Source: Pseudomonas guariconensis
GTDB taxonomy: Bacteria; Pseudomonadota; Gammaproteobacteria; Pseudomonadales; Pseudomonadaceae
Length of the DNA stretch: 64,000 nucleotides
Assembly: GCF_015680235.1 (NCBI RefSeq)
Contig: NZ_JADLJL010000002.1
Coordinates: 186,001 to 250,000 of the forward strand
Reading direction: 5' to 3'
Part shown: in pieces, positions 53,210-62,718 of the stretch
Position numbering within the stretch: position 1 is the stretch's first letter
Layout: the number at the start of each line of letters is the position of its first letter
Notes under the pieces: model-generated
What the model was told of the DNA's origin: nothing
Database searches by the model: none
The model's input: the letters and a program-made list of their open reading frames with translations, nothing else
Translations under genes and position numbers: made by a program

Positions 53210-56200
53210 ATGTCCGATACACCTGGCGCTTCCCCCGGGACGAGCCGTGAACCCCTGTTCACCCCACCCGCGCTGCCCAAGGGGGGCGGCACCGTTTCCG
53301 CAGGCGGCGGAATGTTGTCCGTCGGCAGCGCCGATGGCGCGGCGGGCTGGTCTCTGCCATTGCCACTGCCCGTCGGGCGTGAGCTGTCACCGCAGCTGAC
53401 GCTGGGCTACAGCTCCGGTGGGGGCAACGGCGCCTTTGGCGCAGGCTGGAATTGCTCGCCGCCCGCGGTGTTCCGCATGAGCCGTTTCGGTATCCCTCGC
53501 TACAACGAGCAAGACCGCCTGGTGGGGCCGGATGGCGAAGAAATCCTGCGCGACAAAGGCATGCCACGGGTTGAGAACACCCTGCCGTTTTCTGCTGTAC
53601 AGGCGCCCCACACCGTGACCACCTGGGTGTCGCGTAGTGGCGCACCGGATCAGCGCCTGGAGCATTGGCGCTCGCAGGAGACACCCGAATCGCCAGGCTT
53701 CTGGCTCAACTACCACGCCGATGGCAGCATCACGCTGTTCGGCTGGTCGGCCAGCGCCCGGTTGAGCGACCCGCACGACCCGGCGCGGGTGGCCGGCTGG
53801 TATGCCGAGGAAACCGTGAGCGCCAAAGGCGAGCATGTGGTGTACACCTACCGCGGCGAAGATGCAGCTGGCTGCGACGAAGACGAGCGGGCTGCCCATC
53901 CGAAGGTCGCCAGCCAGTACCTTACGGGTGTCTATGCCATGAACGCCACGCCAGCGACTGCGCTGCTGGTGCCGGAGCACGCCTTTCGTGCCGACGATTT
54001 CATGAGCGTGATGCTGCTGGACTACGGTGAGCGCGGCACCGACCTGGACACGCCACCGCCGTTCGCAAGCACGGCGCAATGGTCGGTGCGCGAGGATTGC
54101 CTGTCCTTCTGGCGCTGGGGGTTCAACAACCGGATCCGCCGCCTGTGCCATGACGTCGTGTTGTGGCATCGCACCCGAATGATGGCAGGGCAAAGCGACC
54201 CAACCCCTATGTTGGTGTCTCGGCTGCACCTGAGCTATGAACCTTCCGCCGTGGCGACCCTGCTGGTGGCGGCTCGGCAGGTCGCCTATGAGCCCGATGG
54301 CACGCCGCTGTCGTTGCCACCTGTGGAGTTCGAACTGAGCCGCCCAGGGCGCGAGGCGCCGCAATGGGAAGCACTGCCGGAGCTCGATGGCTTCAGCCCG
54401 CCGCACTGGCAAATGGCCGATTTGTACGCAGAGGGGCTGCCTGGGCTGTTGTACCAGGACGGCGGCGCCTGGCGATACCGGGCACCGGAGCGCAAGGGGG
54501 AACCCACCACCGATACAGTGACCTGGGGTGAGCCGCAGGTACTGCCCCTGGCTCCCTCGCTGGTCGGTGGGTCGCTGACCGACCTCGACGGCGATGGCCG
54601 CCCGGAATGGCTAGTGACCCAACCCGGCCTGCAGGGCAGCTTCACCTTGGCGCCGGATGGCCAATGGGGCAGCTTCATTGCGCTGCAGGCGATGCCCTCG
54701 GAACTGCTGCACCCCTCTGCGCAACTGGTCGACCTGACCGGAGGCGGCCTGCAGGACATGGTCATGATCGGGCCGCGAAGTGTGCGCCTGTGGGCCAGCG
54801 CCGCGAGCGCGGGCTGGGACAGGGCCGTTGGAACAAATTATGACGGGAAGACCCCATTACCCATGCAAGGCGGCGAGCACCGCCTGGTGGCATTCGCCGA
54901 CCCTGCCGGCAGTGGCCAGCAGCACCTGGTGGAAATCACCGGCCAGGGCGTGACCTACTGGCCCTCCCTCGGCCATGGCCGCTTCGGTGAACCGGTGCGC
55001 GTGCCAGGCTTCGCGGTCAACGATTTCGTCGCGTCGCGCGTATTCCTGGGGGACACCGACGGTAGCGGCACTACCGACATCCTCTACCTAGAGGCGGACC
55101 GTATCCGTTTATTCATCAGCGAGTCCGGCAACCGCTTCGTGGAGGGGCCGTCCGTGCCGGCACCCGCTGGGGTCGCTCTCGACGACACCTGCCTGCTGCA
55201 GGTGACCGACCTGCGCGGCCAGGGCACGGCCGAGCTGGTGCTGACCGTGCCGCATATGACGCCACGCACCTGGACGTATCGGTTCAACGATACCCGGCCA
55301 TGGCTGCTCGCCGAGGTGTGCACCAATACCGGGAGCCGCACACTGTTCCAATACCGCAGCTCGGCCCAAGGCTGGCTGGATGAAAAGGCGGCACTCAAGG
55401 CCCAGGGCAAACCGGCGTTCAGTCGCCTGCCGTTCCCCGTGCACATGCTCAGCCGAGTCACGGCGATCGACGACATCAGCGGGATGCGTACCGTCAGCGG
55501 CATGCAATACCTGCGTGGTATCTGGGACGGGGTGGAACGCGAGTTCCGTGGGTTTACCCGGTTGATCCAGACCGACACCCTGAGTGATGCACAGGGTACC
55601 GGCGTAGAGCGTTCGCCGGCTGCGCAGGTACACAGCTGGTTCCTGAGCGGCATCGAAGCCTATGACAGCGTCCAGGAAGGTGCCTTTGCAGGGCAAGGTT
55701 CGGCAGAGGGCGACTTCCCCTTGAACCCACTGCGTATCACGCGCCTGGGGGCCGATGGACGCGATGACCCCGTTGAACCTGAAGGCGAGACGCGTCGCTG
55801 GTTGCTGCGTGCCCTGAAGGGCATGCCGGTGCGCACCGAAACCTATGGCCTCGATGGCAGCGCATTGGCTTCGGTGCCCTACAGCATCACCCGCCAGCGT
55901 TGGCAGGTACGCCTGTATCAAACCGCAGACGCACGCAAGCCTGCGGCGTTGGTCACGCCGGTGGAAACCCTGACCTTCGCCACCGAACGCATCGCACAGG
56001 ACCCGGTGGTCTCCCAGTCGGTCGTGCTCGAGCAGGACCGCTACGGCAATGTGGTGCGCGGCGTAGAGCTGCGTTACCCGCGCAGGCCTGCGTCCACGCC
56101 GTCGCCTTATCCGGATACCTTCCCCGACGGCCTGGAACTGGCAGCGCGCGACCCTCAGCAGCAGCACGCCTGGCTGACGTTGTCGCGCAATCGGGTACGC

Positions 56201-57586
56201 AACCTCGACGCCGGCCCTACCCATGTGGTAGGCCTGGTGGAGGCGACCCGCACGGATGTCCTGCAACTGGCGCCTACCCAGGTACCGATGGGCGGTTTCA
56301 GCGTCGAGAACCTGTCGTCTGCAGGTAGCCCCCTCGAATACCTGAGCAGCGCCACCTTGGCCAGCCATGTCCGCACCCAGTGGTGCGACGAGGCAGGAAA
56401 CCCCAGCGTTGCACCGGTACGCCAGGCCCTGGCTGCCTATACCGAAACCGCCATGTTGGATGAGGCCTGCGTGGACGTGTTCAAAGGCCTGATGTCGGAT
56501 GAGGCGTTGGCGCAGATGCTGGAAAAGGCCGGCTATCACACTGTTCAGCTGCCTGAGGACAACTTGCCCGTATACACCGGCCGCCATGGCCTGGCCCGCT
56601 ATCTTGGAGCCGCCGGTTTCTATCGGCTGGCTGGCGTGCGGGAAAGCGAACTGATGGGCGAGACGGTGATCGACTGGACTCCCCACGCCTTGCAGGTGGC
56701 GAAGGTGACCGACGCCGCCGGTCTGGAAACCACCTTGCGCTACGACTGGCGCTACCTGACGCCGACAGCGCTGGTCGACCCGAACGACAATACGCGGGAA
56801 GTGGCCATCGATGCCCTGGGCCGGGTATCGCAAACGCGTTTCCATGGTACCGAGCAAGGCATCATGACCGGCTATTGCAGCGGGCGAGCCTTTGCGGTGC
56901 CGGAAACGGTCGAAGGCATGCTCGCGCTCAAGGGCGGCGAAGTGCCCGTGGCGACCGCCCACCGGATAGTGGCCGACAGCTGGATGCCCCTGGCGCGTGA
57001 CCGTCAGGGCAACGCCTTGGCCACCCGCACCGGCGAACTGGCGCTGCGACGCATGGCAAGGGCGCACGACCTGGCGCTGCAGGATCTGGCCGAGGGGCGC
57101 GAACCCCCGCATATCTGCAGCCTGCAGACCGATCGCTACGACGGTGACCCGCAGCAGCAAGTACGCCTGAATATCACCTACAGCGATGGCAGCGGTCATC
57201 TGTTGCAGACCGCAGTCCTGCACCCTCCAGGTGATGCCCTGGTGCGCACGCCCGAGGGAGGGCTCGAGGTGGGCACCGATGGCAAGGCCGTGACCCGGCA
57301 CGCTGCGGTGCGCTGGGCCGTGACCGGCAAGACCGAGTACGACAACAAAGGGCAAGCCGTACGCACCTGGTTGCCATTCTATCTGGATGACTGGCGCCCG
57401 GTGTTCGACGCCAGCGCGCGTGAGGGGGTCTACGCCGACACTCACTTGTATGATGCTTTAGGCCGTGTGTACCGGGTGATCACTGCGGCGGGCTGGGAGC
57501 GGCGTACGCAGTTCTACCCGTGGTTCACGGTGGCTGAGGATGAGAACGACACCGCCCATGATGTGCTGCGGGGTCGCGCAGCATGA
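53210..57586 (+). CDS. TcB-type subunit of an insecticidal Tc toxin (SpvB/TcaC-like), copy 1
   Basis: 1458 aa, normal for TcB. TcB and TcC form a hollow cocoon that holds the TcC toxic tip and is delivered through the TcA pore. The N-terminal SpvB-like part starts with PPALPKGGGTVS (about residues 22-33) and LGYSSGGGNGAFGAGW (about 65-80). FG-GAP/beta-propeller blades follow (L-T-D-L-D-G-D-G-R-P-E-W near 456; L-G-D-T-D-G-S-G-T-T-D near 613), then the TcdB middle regions (PHMTPRTW near 682; SSAQGWLDEKAALKAQGKP near 722; GVEREFRGF near 778). The start at 53210 is picked by the GGAG site. The stop overlaps the next start (ATGA). Confidence 0.93.
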   Translation: MSDTPGASPGTSREPLFTPPALPKGGGTVSAGGGMLSVGSADGAAGWSLPLPLPVGRELSPQLTLGYSSGGGNGAFGAGWNCSPPAVFRMSRFGIPRYNEQDRLVGPDGEEILRDKGMPRVENTLPFSAVQAPHTVTTWVSRSGAPDQRLEHWRSQETPESPGFWLNYHADGSITLFGWSASARLSDPHDPARVAGWYAEETVSAKGEHVVYTYRGEDAAGCDEDERAAHPKVASQYLTGVYAMNATPATALLVPEHAFRADDFMSVMLLDYGERGTDLDTPPPFASTAQWSVREDCLSFWRWGFNNRIRRLCHDVVLWHRTRMMAGQSDPTPMLVSRLHLSYEPSAVATLLVAARQVAYEPDGTPLSLPPVEFELSRPGREAPQWEALPELDGFSPPHWQMADLYAEGLPGLLYQDGGAWRYRAPERKGEPTTDTVTWGEPQVLPLAPSLVGGSLTDLDGDGRPEWLVTQPGLQGSFTLAPDGQWGSFIALQAMPSELLHPSAQLVDLTGGGLQDMVMIGPRSVRLWASAASAGWDRAVGTNYDGKTPLPMQGGEHRLVAFADPAGSGQQHLVEITGQGVTYWPSLGHGRFGEPVRVPGFAVNDFVASRVFLGDTDGSGTTDILYLEADRIRLFISESGNRFVEGPSVPAPAGVALDDTCLLQVTDLRGQGTAELVLTVPHMTPRTWTYRFNDTRPWLLAEVCTNTGSRTLFQYRSSAQGWLDEKAALKAQGKPAFSRLPFPVHMLSRVTAIDDISGMRTVSGMQYLRGIWDGVEREFRGFTRLIQTDTLSDAQGTGVERSPAAQVHSWFLSGIEAYDSVQEGAFAGQGSAEGDFPLNPLRITRLGADGRDDPVEPEGETRRWLLRALKGMPVRTETYGLDGSALASVPYSITRQRWQVRLYQTADARKPAALVTPVETLTFATERIAQDPVVSQSVVLEQDRYGNVVRGVELRYPRRPASTPSPYPDTFPDGLELAARDPQQQHAWLTLSRNRVRNLDAGPTHVVGLVEATRTDVLQLAPTQVPMGGFSVENLSSAGSPLEYLSSATLASHVRTQWCDEAGNPSVAPVRQALAAYTETAMLDEACVDVFKGLMSDEALAQMLEKAGYHTVQLPEDNLPVYTGRHGLARYLGAAGFYRLAGVRESELMGETVIDWTPHALQVAKVTDAAGLETTLRYDWRYLTPTALVDPNDNTREVAIDALGRVSQTRFHGTEQGIMTGYCSGRAFAVPETVEGMLALKGGEVPVATAHRIVADSWMPLARDRQGNALATRTGELALRRMARAHDLALQDLAEGREPPHICSLQTDRYDGDPQQQVRLNITYSDGSGHLLQTAVLHPPGDALVRTPEGGLEVGTDGKAVTRHAAVRWAVTGKTEYDNKGQAVRTWLPFYLDDWRPVFDASAREGVYADTHLYDALGRVYRVITAAGWERRTQFYPWFTVAEDENDTAHDVLRGRAA

Positions 57587-60500
57587 TGAGTGAGACGAAT
57601 CAGGCCGTTGCCCAGGAGAACCCGTTTTTCACACCTCCTTCGCTGCCCAAGGGTGGAGGTACCCTTGGTGGTAGTGCGGGGGCATTGTCGGTCGGCGGGC
57701 CGGACGGCGGTGCCGGCTGGCAGATCCCTCTGCCTGTGTCGGCGGCACCGGCCCGCGGCCTGGCGCCCGAACTGGCATTGGCCTACAGCAACGGTAGCGG
57801 CAATGGTGTGTTCGGGATGGGCTGGCAGCTTTCGCTGCCGGCGATCCGCTTGCGTACGCAGCACGGCGTTCCCCGTTACGATGGCACCGACCGCCTGAAC
57901 GGGCCCAGTGGCGATGAGCTGCTGCGCACCCAGGACGCCGTGCGTACCGAAACGCGCCTTCCCTTTGCCGATACCGACAGTGGTACCTACACCGTTACCC
58001 GTTACCAGGATCGCTTCTCGGGCCTGAATTCGCGTATCGAGTGTTGGCAGGAAGCTGGCACGGACGGTGCGGTGGCCCGCACGTTCTGGATCGACTTCAC
58101 ACCCGACGGCGGCCTGGCCCTTTACGGTTGGTCGCCCGATGCCAGGCTGGCCGATCCACAGGACCCTTCGCGTGTGGCCGAGTGGCGTATCGAGGAGACC
58201 GTCACGGCCCGAGGCGAGCACATTCTTTGGCGTTGGCGCCAGGAAGACAACGCGGGTTGCTCGGTGCAGGAGCTTGCCGACCATCCGCACGTGGCCGGCC
58301 TGTACCCGGATACCCTGTACTGGATGAACCGTACGCCGGCGCTGCATTTCCTGCGGCCTGGCATGGGCCCGGCCGATGCCTGGGAAAACGAGTGGCTGGC
58401 GTTGCTGGTGTTCGACTATGGCGAGCGCGGCACGCTGGCCGACCAGGCTCCGCCACTGGCGACCACGGCGACCTGGCCTGCCCGGGACGATGCGCTGTCG
58501 CTGCGCCGCTATGGGTTCGAGGTCCGCACCCGCCGGCTGTGTCACGACATCCTGCTTTGGCACCGCACGGCCATGATGGCCGATGCCGCCTCCCAGGATG
58601 CGACGGCGCAGTTGGTATCGCGCCTTCACCTTACCTATGAAACGTCCACGTTGCTCACCCAACTGTGCGCCGCCCAGACACTGGCATACGAGGCCAATGG
58701 CACGGCGGTGTCCTTCCCACCGGTGGAGTTCGCCTTGTCCGAGCCACCCGAGGTATTACCTGACGCAACGCAGTGGCAACCCGTGTTCGCGCTGGACGGC
58801 TTCAGCCACGAGTCCTGGCAGATGGCGGACCTGTACGGTGAGGGTATTCCAGGGTTGCTCTACCAGGATGATGGTGCCTGGTGGTATCGGGCGCCGGTTC
58901 GGGACGGTGAGGGCACTGCGTCCAGGCTGGCGCCTGGGTACGCCGGGCTTTTCGACGCCCCCCTCGATGACCGGATAACCTGGGCTGCGGCGACTCCCCT
59001 GCATCGGCTTCCCTTTGGCGGCAGGGCGCAATTGGCCGACCTCGATGGTAATGGCCAACCAGAGCTGATAATGGCGTTGCACGGCATGCGGGGCAGTTTC
59101 ACCTTGCAACCGGATGGGCATTGGGGCGGCTTCAAGCCTTTTGCGCGCTTCCCGGTCGAGTTCGATCACCCGGCTGCGCTGCAAGCCGACCTGACCGGTA
59201 CGGGGTTGGCGGACCTGGTGATGATCGGCCCTGCCAGTGTGCGCCTGTGGCCATCCGCTGGGACGGGCGGCTGGGCGCCTGAAAAGACCGTGGCTCATCC
59301 AGGCCGTTCGCTGCCTCAACCGAGCAGCGATGGTACCCGCCTGGTCGCGATCAGCGACATCACCGGGGGAGGGCTTTCGGACCTGGTGGAGGTCACCGCC
59401 GACGGCGTCACCGCCTGGCCATCGCTTGGGCATGGCCGGTTCGGCAACCCGCTGTCGTTGCCTGGGTTTTCACTGCAGCTACTCAGGGTCAAGGACGGCA
59501 GTGCCCTGGCCTTCGAGCCCAATCGGATCTACCTGGCCGACACGGACGGCACGGGGGTTGCGGACCTGCTGGTGATCGGCCGTAGGGGTATCCATGTGTT
59601 CAGCAACCAGAGCGGTAATGCGTTTCGCTACAAAGGTGTGATCCCACCGCCTGCCGATGTGACGCCGGATGCTACCTGGCGCTTGCAGGTCGCGGATGTG
59701 CGGGGACTGGGAATGGGGAGCCTGGTCTTGACGGTCCCGCACATGAAGCCGCGTAGCTGGGTATTGAATTTCGCTGCTATACGCCCTTGGTTGTTGACCA
59801 CCGTAGTGGACAATGTCGGCGGTCGTACCGAACTGACCTACCGGAGTTCGGCCCAGGGCTGGTTGGATGAGAAAGCCGCTCTGCAAGCGGCTGGGAAGAC
59901 CGCTGTCAGTTACCTTCCGTTTCCGGTGCATACCGTTTGCACGGTTACCCAGGTCAATGAAATCACCGGGCTGGTACTGGGCAGCGAAACCCGCTACCTG
60001 GGGGGCGTATGGGATGGCAGAGAACGCGAGTTCGCAGGCTTTCGCTGTGTCGTGCAAACCGATCGCAACAGCCGCAGCGAGGCCGATGCCGTGGCCCGTG
60101 CCGCTGTGGTGTCCCCCCCAGTGCGCACGTGCACCTGGTTCTATACCGGCACCGAGGCGGTCGACAGTAAGCCTTTGGAGCAGGCTCGGGAAGAGATCGA
60201 CAAGGCCTTCAGCAAGGGCCAGATCCGCTTCACCGCCTGGCAAGACGGTGCGGACAAGCCCGAGGAGCCCGGGGCGAACGCCGAGCGTCGGCGGAAACTG
60301 TATCGGGCCGTGCGTGGCCAGGTGATGCGCACCGAGGTGTACGGCGAGGACGATCACCCGGCAGCGGCAGTGCCCTACAGCATTTCCCGCCAGCGGCTGC
60401 AGGTCCGTGCATACGATAGCCTTGGAAGAGACGGCAAGCCTGACCGCGACAACCCGATCACGCAAGTGACGGTGCTGGAAGCCTTGTCGCTGGCCTGCGA

Positions 60501-62718
60501 ACGTGTTGCGAGCGACCCTGTGGTAAGCCAAACCATCGTGCTGGCGCAAGACCTCCACGGGGTGCCTCTGGACAGCGTCAGCATCACCTACCCGCGGCAA
60601 CTGACCCCGGCCCAGGTGGAACGTATGCGGGAAATCTACCCCGCGACGCTACCGGCCGGTGTGATCAAGGAAACCGCCGACAGCCAGCAATACGACTGTT
60701 GGATGAACCTGACACGCAGTCGTGTCCACCACCTTTCGGCAGGTCATGATTTTGTCGTTGGCTTGCCGCAGGATACCCGCACCGATGTGGTCTGGTGGGG
60801 CACCGGCCACCCGAACGGCAACCCCGAAGGTCGCGAAAACCGGCGCATCCCAACAGGAGGGTTCACAGCCGACAACCTGCAATTGGCGCAACTGCTGGCA
60901 GAACCGGGCTCGTTGGTGTTCGACGGTTATACGAAGACCCGCTGGCGGGACAGTGCCGGTACCGCGCTGCGGGATACCCCCACGCGCCAGGGCCTGGTTG
61001 CCTGGACCGAAACCGCCCTGCTGGACGACCTGGACCTGCAGGTGTTCGGCCCGATGTTGGACCAGACCTTGGCCGATCTGGTCGATGCCTGTCTCGACGA
61101 TGCCACAGGTTCGATCGACCCTGCCGTGCCGAGTCGCTTGCGCCTGCGTGTTCAAGAGCACGTGACGCCTGACGCTTTCTTCCAGGCGTTCATGGCGTTT
61201 TCCCTGCAACAGGAGCAACTGCCCACGGGTGACGGCCGCCTGCGCGAGGCAACCGTGCAAGCCTTGCAAGCGGCATTGAGGGAAAAGAAGAGCGGGCCGC
61301 GGACGATCGCAGCCGACGCGTTATGGGCCGCGCTGGGAGCCAGCGATACGCCAGGGGGCATTCCTCGCGATCAACTGCGCTCGGCCGTGCAGGCTTATGC
61401 CGACCAGCACCCCCATGACGACGAAGCGCTGCTTGCCCTGAAACAGGCGCTCGTTGCCCAGGCCATCACGCCGGACCTGCTCTATTGGCAGGTCTTGTCT
61501 ACGGCGCTGGACAATGAAGGCAGGCAACAGGCTGCCCTGGCGCCATTGGCGCACGTACTTGGCCAGCGTGTACAGGCTGACAACCTCGAGGCATTGCTCG
61601 AGCGTGGGGGCTACAAGCCGCTGACGGTTCCCCATGCACCGGCCGTCACGAATGTCTGGGGTGGAGTGCAGAACATTACGACGTACCATGGCCAGTCCGC
61701 TTTCTGCGTGGCCAAATGCGTGCGCGAGAGTGAGCTGCTACCTGAAACCGCTTTGACATATTCGCCTCATTACCTCTCGGTGAGTGGCGCTACCGACGGT
61801 TTCAGCTTCGCCTCGCAGATTGTCGCGACCGATTGGCGTTTTCTACGCCCGATACGCATCAAGGACAGCAACGACAACATCACCGAAGTGGCGCTGGATG
61901 CGTTGGGGCGTGTGCGATACAGCCGTTTCCATGGGACCGAGACGCCGGTTGGCGAACGTGGTGCCGTCCCGGTCGGCTATTTGAGCCCGGTCGATGACTT
62001 CACCCCGCCTGCAACCGTGGAGGATGCGGTCGCATTGAGTCGCGCGGGTACGACCTTGCCCGTCCACGAAGCGTTCACCTACATCACCGACAGTTGGATG
62101 CCGTTGACAGTATGTGCCGACGGCCAGCTCGCCGGGCAGCGCTGCGGGGCATTGGCCCGGGCACGGCAGGATGCACGATTGATGCGGGATGCAATCATCC
62201 CGCCAGAGATCATGACCGCGCGTACGCCGCCCTGTGTCGTCGCTGTCCTGACCGACCGCTACGACGATGACCCGCTCCAGAAGGTGCGGCTGCAGGTGAG
62301 GTTGCAGGGTGGCGGGCAAGTGCTACAAACGGCCATCCTGGACGACCCTGGAGAGGCATTCGTGCGCACCGCCGAGGGGGCGCTGCAAACCGATACCGAC
62401 GGCAAAGCCGTCACCACGAAGGCGGACCCCCGCTGGGCAGTGAACGGCCAGACCGAGTTCGACAACAAGGGCAACCCGGTACGGGTGTGGCTGGCCTATC
62501 ACCTCGACGATTGGCGCTGGGTCCGGGACGATAGCGCCCGGGAAGGTCTCTATGCCCATACCCACCTCTACGACGCGTTGGGGCGCGAGTACAAGGTGCT
62601 GACCGCCGCCGGGTATGAACGTCGGGTGCAGGTATTCCCATGGTTCACGGTGTCGGAGGATGAAAACGATACCTGGTCAGACGTCATGGCACGTCATGCA
62701 CAGGAGGACGCGCCATGA
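57583..62718 (+). CDS. TcB-type subunit of an insecticidal Tc toxin, copy 2, with ~170-residue insertion
   Basis: 1711 aa. The same architecture as copy 1: PPSLPKGGGTLGGS (residues 14-27), LAYSNGSGNGVFGMGW, propeller repeats (LADLDGNGQPEL near 485; LADTDGTGVADLL near 651), PHMKPRSW near 725, SSAQGWLDEKAALQ and a C-terminal F-P-W-F-T-V-S-E-D-E-N-D. It is about 250 residues longer than copy 1. The clearest extra piece lies at about 1167-1335, between LDQTLADLVD and L-E-A-L-L-E-R-G-G-Y, where copy 1 reads straight through; it is helical and rich in Ala, Leu and Gln. Translationally coupled to both neighbours by ATGA overlaps (57583-57586 and 62715-62718). Confidence 0.92.
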   Translation: MMSETNQAVAQENPFFTPPSLPKGGGTLGGSAGALSVGGPDGGAGWQIPLPVSAAPARGLAPELALAYSNGSGNGVFGMGWQLSLPAIRLRTQHGVPRYDGTDRLNGPSGDELLRTQDAVRTETRLPFADTDSGTYTVTRYQDRFSGLNSRIECWQEAGTDGAVARTFWIDFTPDGGLALYGWSPDARLADPQDPSRVAEWRIEETVTARGEHILWRWRQEDNAGCSVQELADHPHVAGLYPDTLYWMNRTPALHFLRPGMGPADAWENEWLALLVFDYGERGTLADQAPPLATTATWPARDDALSLRRYGFEVRTRRLCHDILLWHRTAMMADAASQDATAQLVSRLHLTYETSTLLTQLCAAQTLAYEANGTAVSFPPVEFALSEPPEVLPDATQWQPVFALDGFSHESWQMADLYGEGIPGLLYQDDGAWWYRAPVRDGEGTASRLAPGYAGLFDAPLDDRITWAAATPLHRLPFGGRAQLADLDGNGQPELIMALHGMRGSFTLQPDGHWGGFKPFARFPVEFDHPAALQADLTGTGLADLVMIGPASVRLWPSAGTGGWAPEKTVAHPGRSLPQPSSDGTRLVAISDITGGGLSDLVEVTADGVTAWPSLGHGRFGNPLSLPGFSLQLLRVKDGSALAFEPNRIYLADTDGTGVADLLVIGRRGIHVFSNQSGNAFRYKGVIPPPADVTPDATWRLQVADVRGLGMGSLVLTVPHMKPRSWVLNFAAIRPWLLTTVVDNVGGRTELTYRSSAQGWLDEKAALQAAGKTAVSYLPFPVHTVCTVTQVNEITGLVLGSETRYLGGVWDGREREFAGFRCVVQTDRNSRSEADAVARAAVVSPPVRTCTWFYTGTEAVDSKPLEQAREEIDKAFSKGQIRFTAWQDGADKPEEPGANAERRRKLYRAVRGQVMRTEVYGEDDHPAAAVPYSISRQRLQVRAYDSLGRDGKPDRDNPITQVTVLEALSLACERVASDPVVSQTIVLAQDLHGVPLDSVSITYPRQLTPAQVERMREIYPATLPAGVIKETADSQQYDCWMNLTRSRVHHLSAGHDFVVGLPQDTRTDVVWWGTGHPNGNPEGRENRRIPTGGFTADNLQLAQLLAEPGSLVFDGYTKTRWRDSAGTALRDTPTRQGLVAWTETALLDDLDLQVFGPMLDQTLADLVDACLDDATGSIDPAVPSRLRLRVQEHVTPDAFFQAFMAFSLQQEQLPTGDGRLREATVQALQAALREKKSGPRTIAADALWAALGASDTPGGIPRDQLRSAVQAYADQHPHDDEALLALKQALVAQAITPDLLYWQVLSTALDNEGRQQAALAPLAHVLGQRVQADNLEALLERGGYKPLTVPHAPAVTNVWGGVQNITTYHGQSAFCVAKCVRESELLPETALTYSPHYLSVSGATDGFSFASQIVATDWRFLRPIRIKDSNDNITEVALDALGRVRYSRFHGTETPVGERGAVPVGYLSPVDDFTPPATVEDAVALSRAGTTLPVHEAFTYITDSWMPLTVCADGQLAGQRCGALARARQDARLMRDAIIPPEIMTARTPPCVVAVLTDRYDDDPLQKVRLQVRLQGGGQVLQTAILDDPGEAFVRTAEGALQTDTDGKAVTTKADPRWAVNGQTEFDNKGNPVRVWLAYHLDDWRWVRDDSAREGLYAHTHLYDALGREYKVLTAAGYERRVQVFPWFTVSEDENDTWSDVMARHAQEDAP

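Noticed and set aside
55109..57445. Minus-strand open frame of 778 codons
   Set aside because: Antisense of the first TcB gene, which has consistent family motifs throughout.
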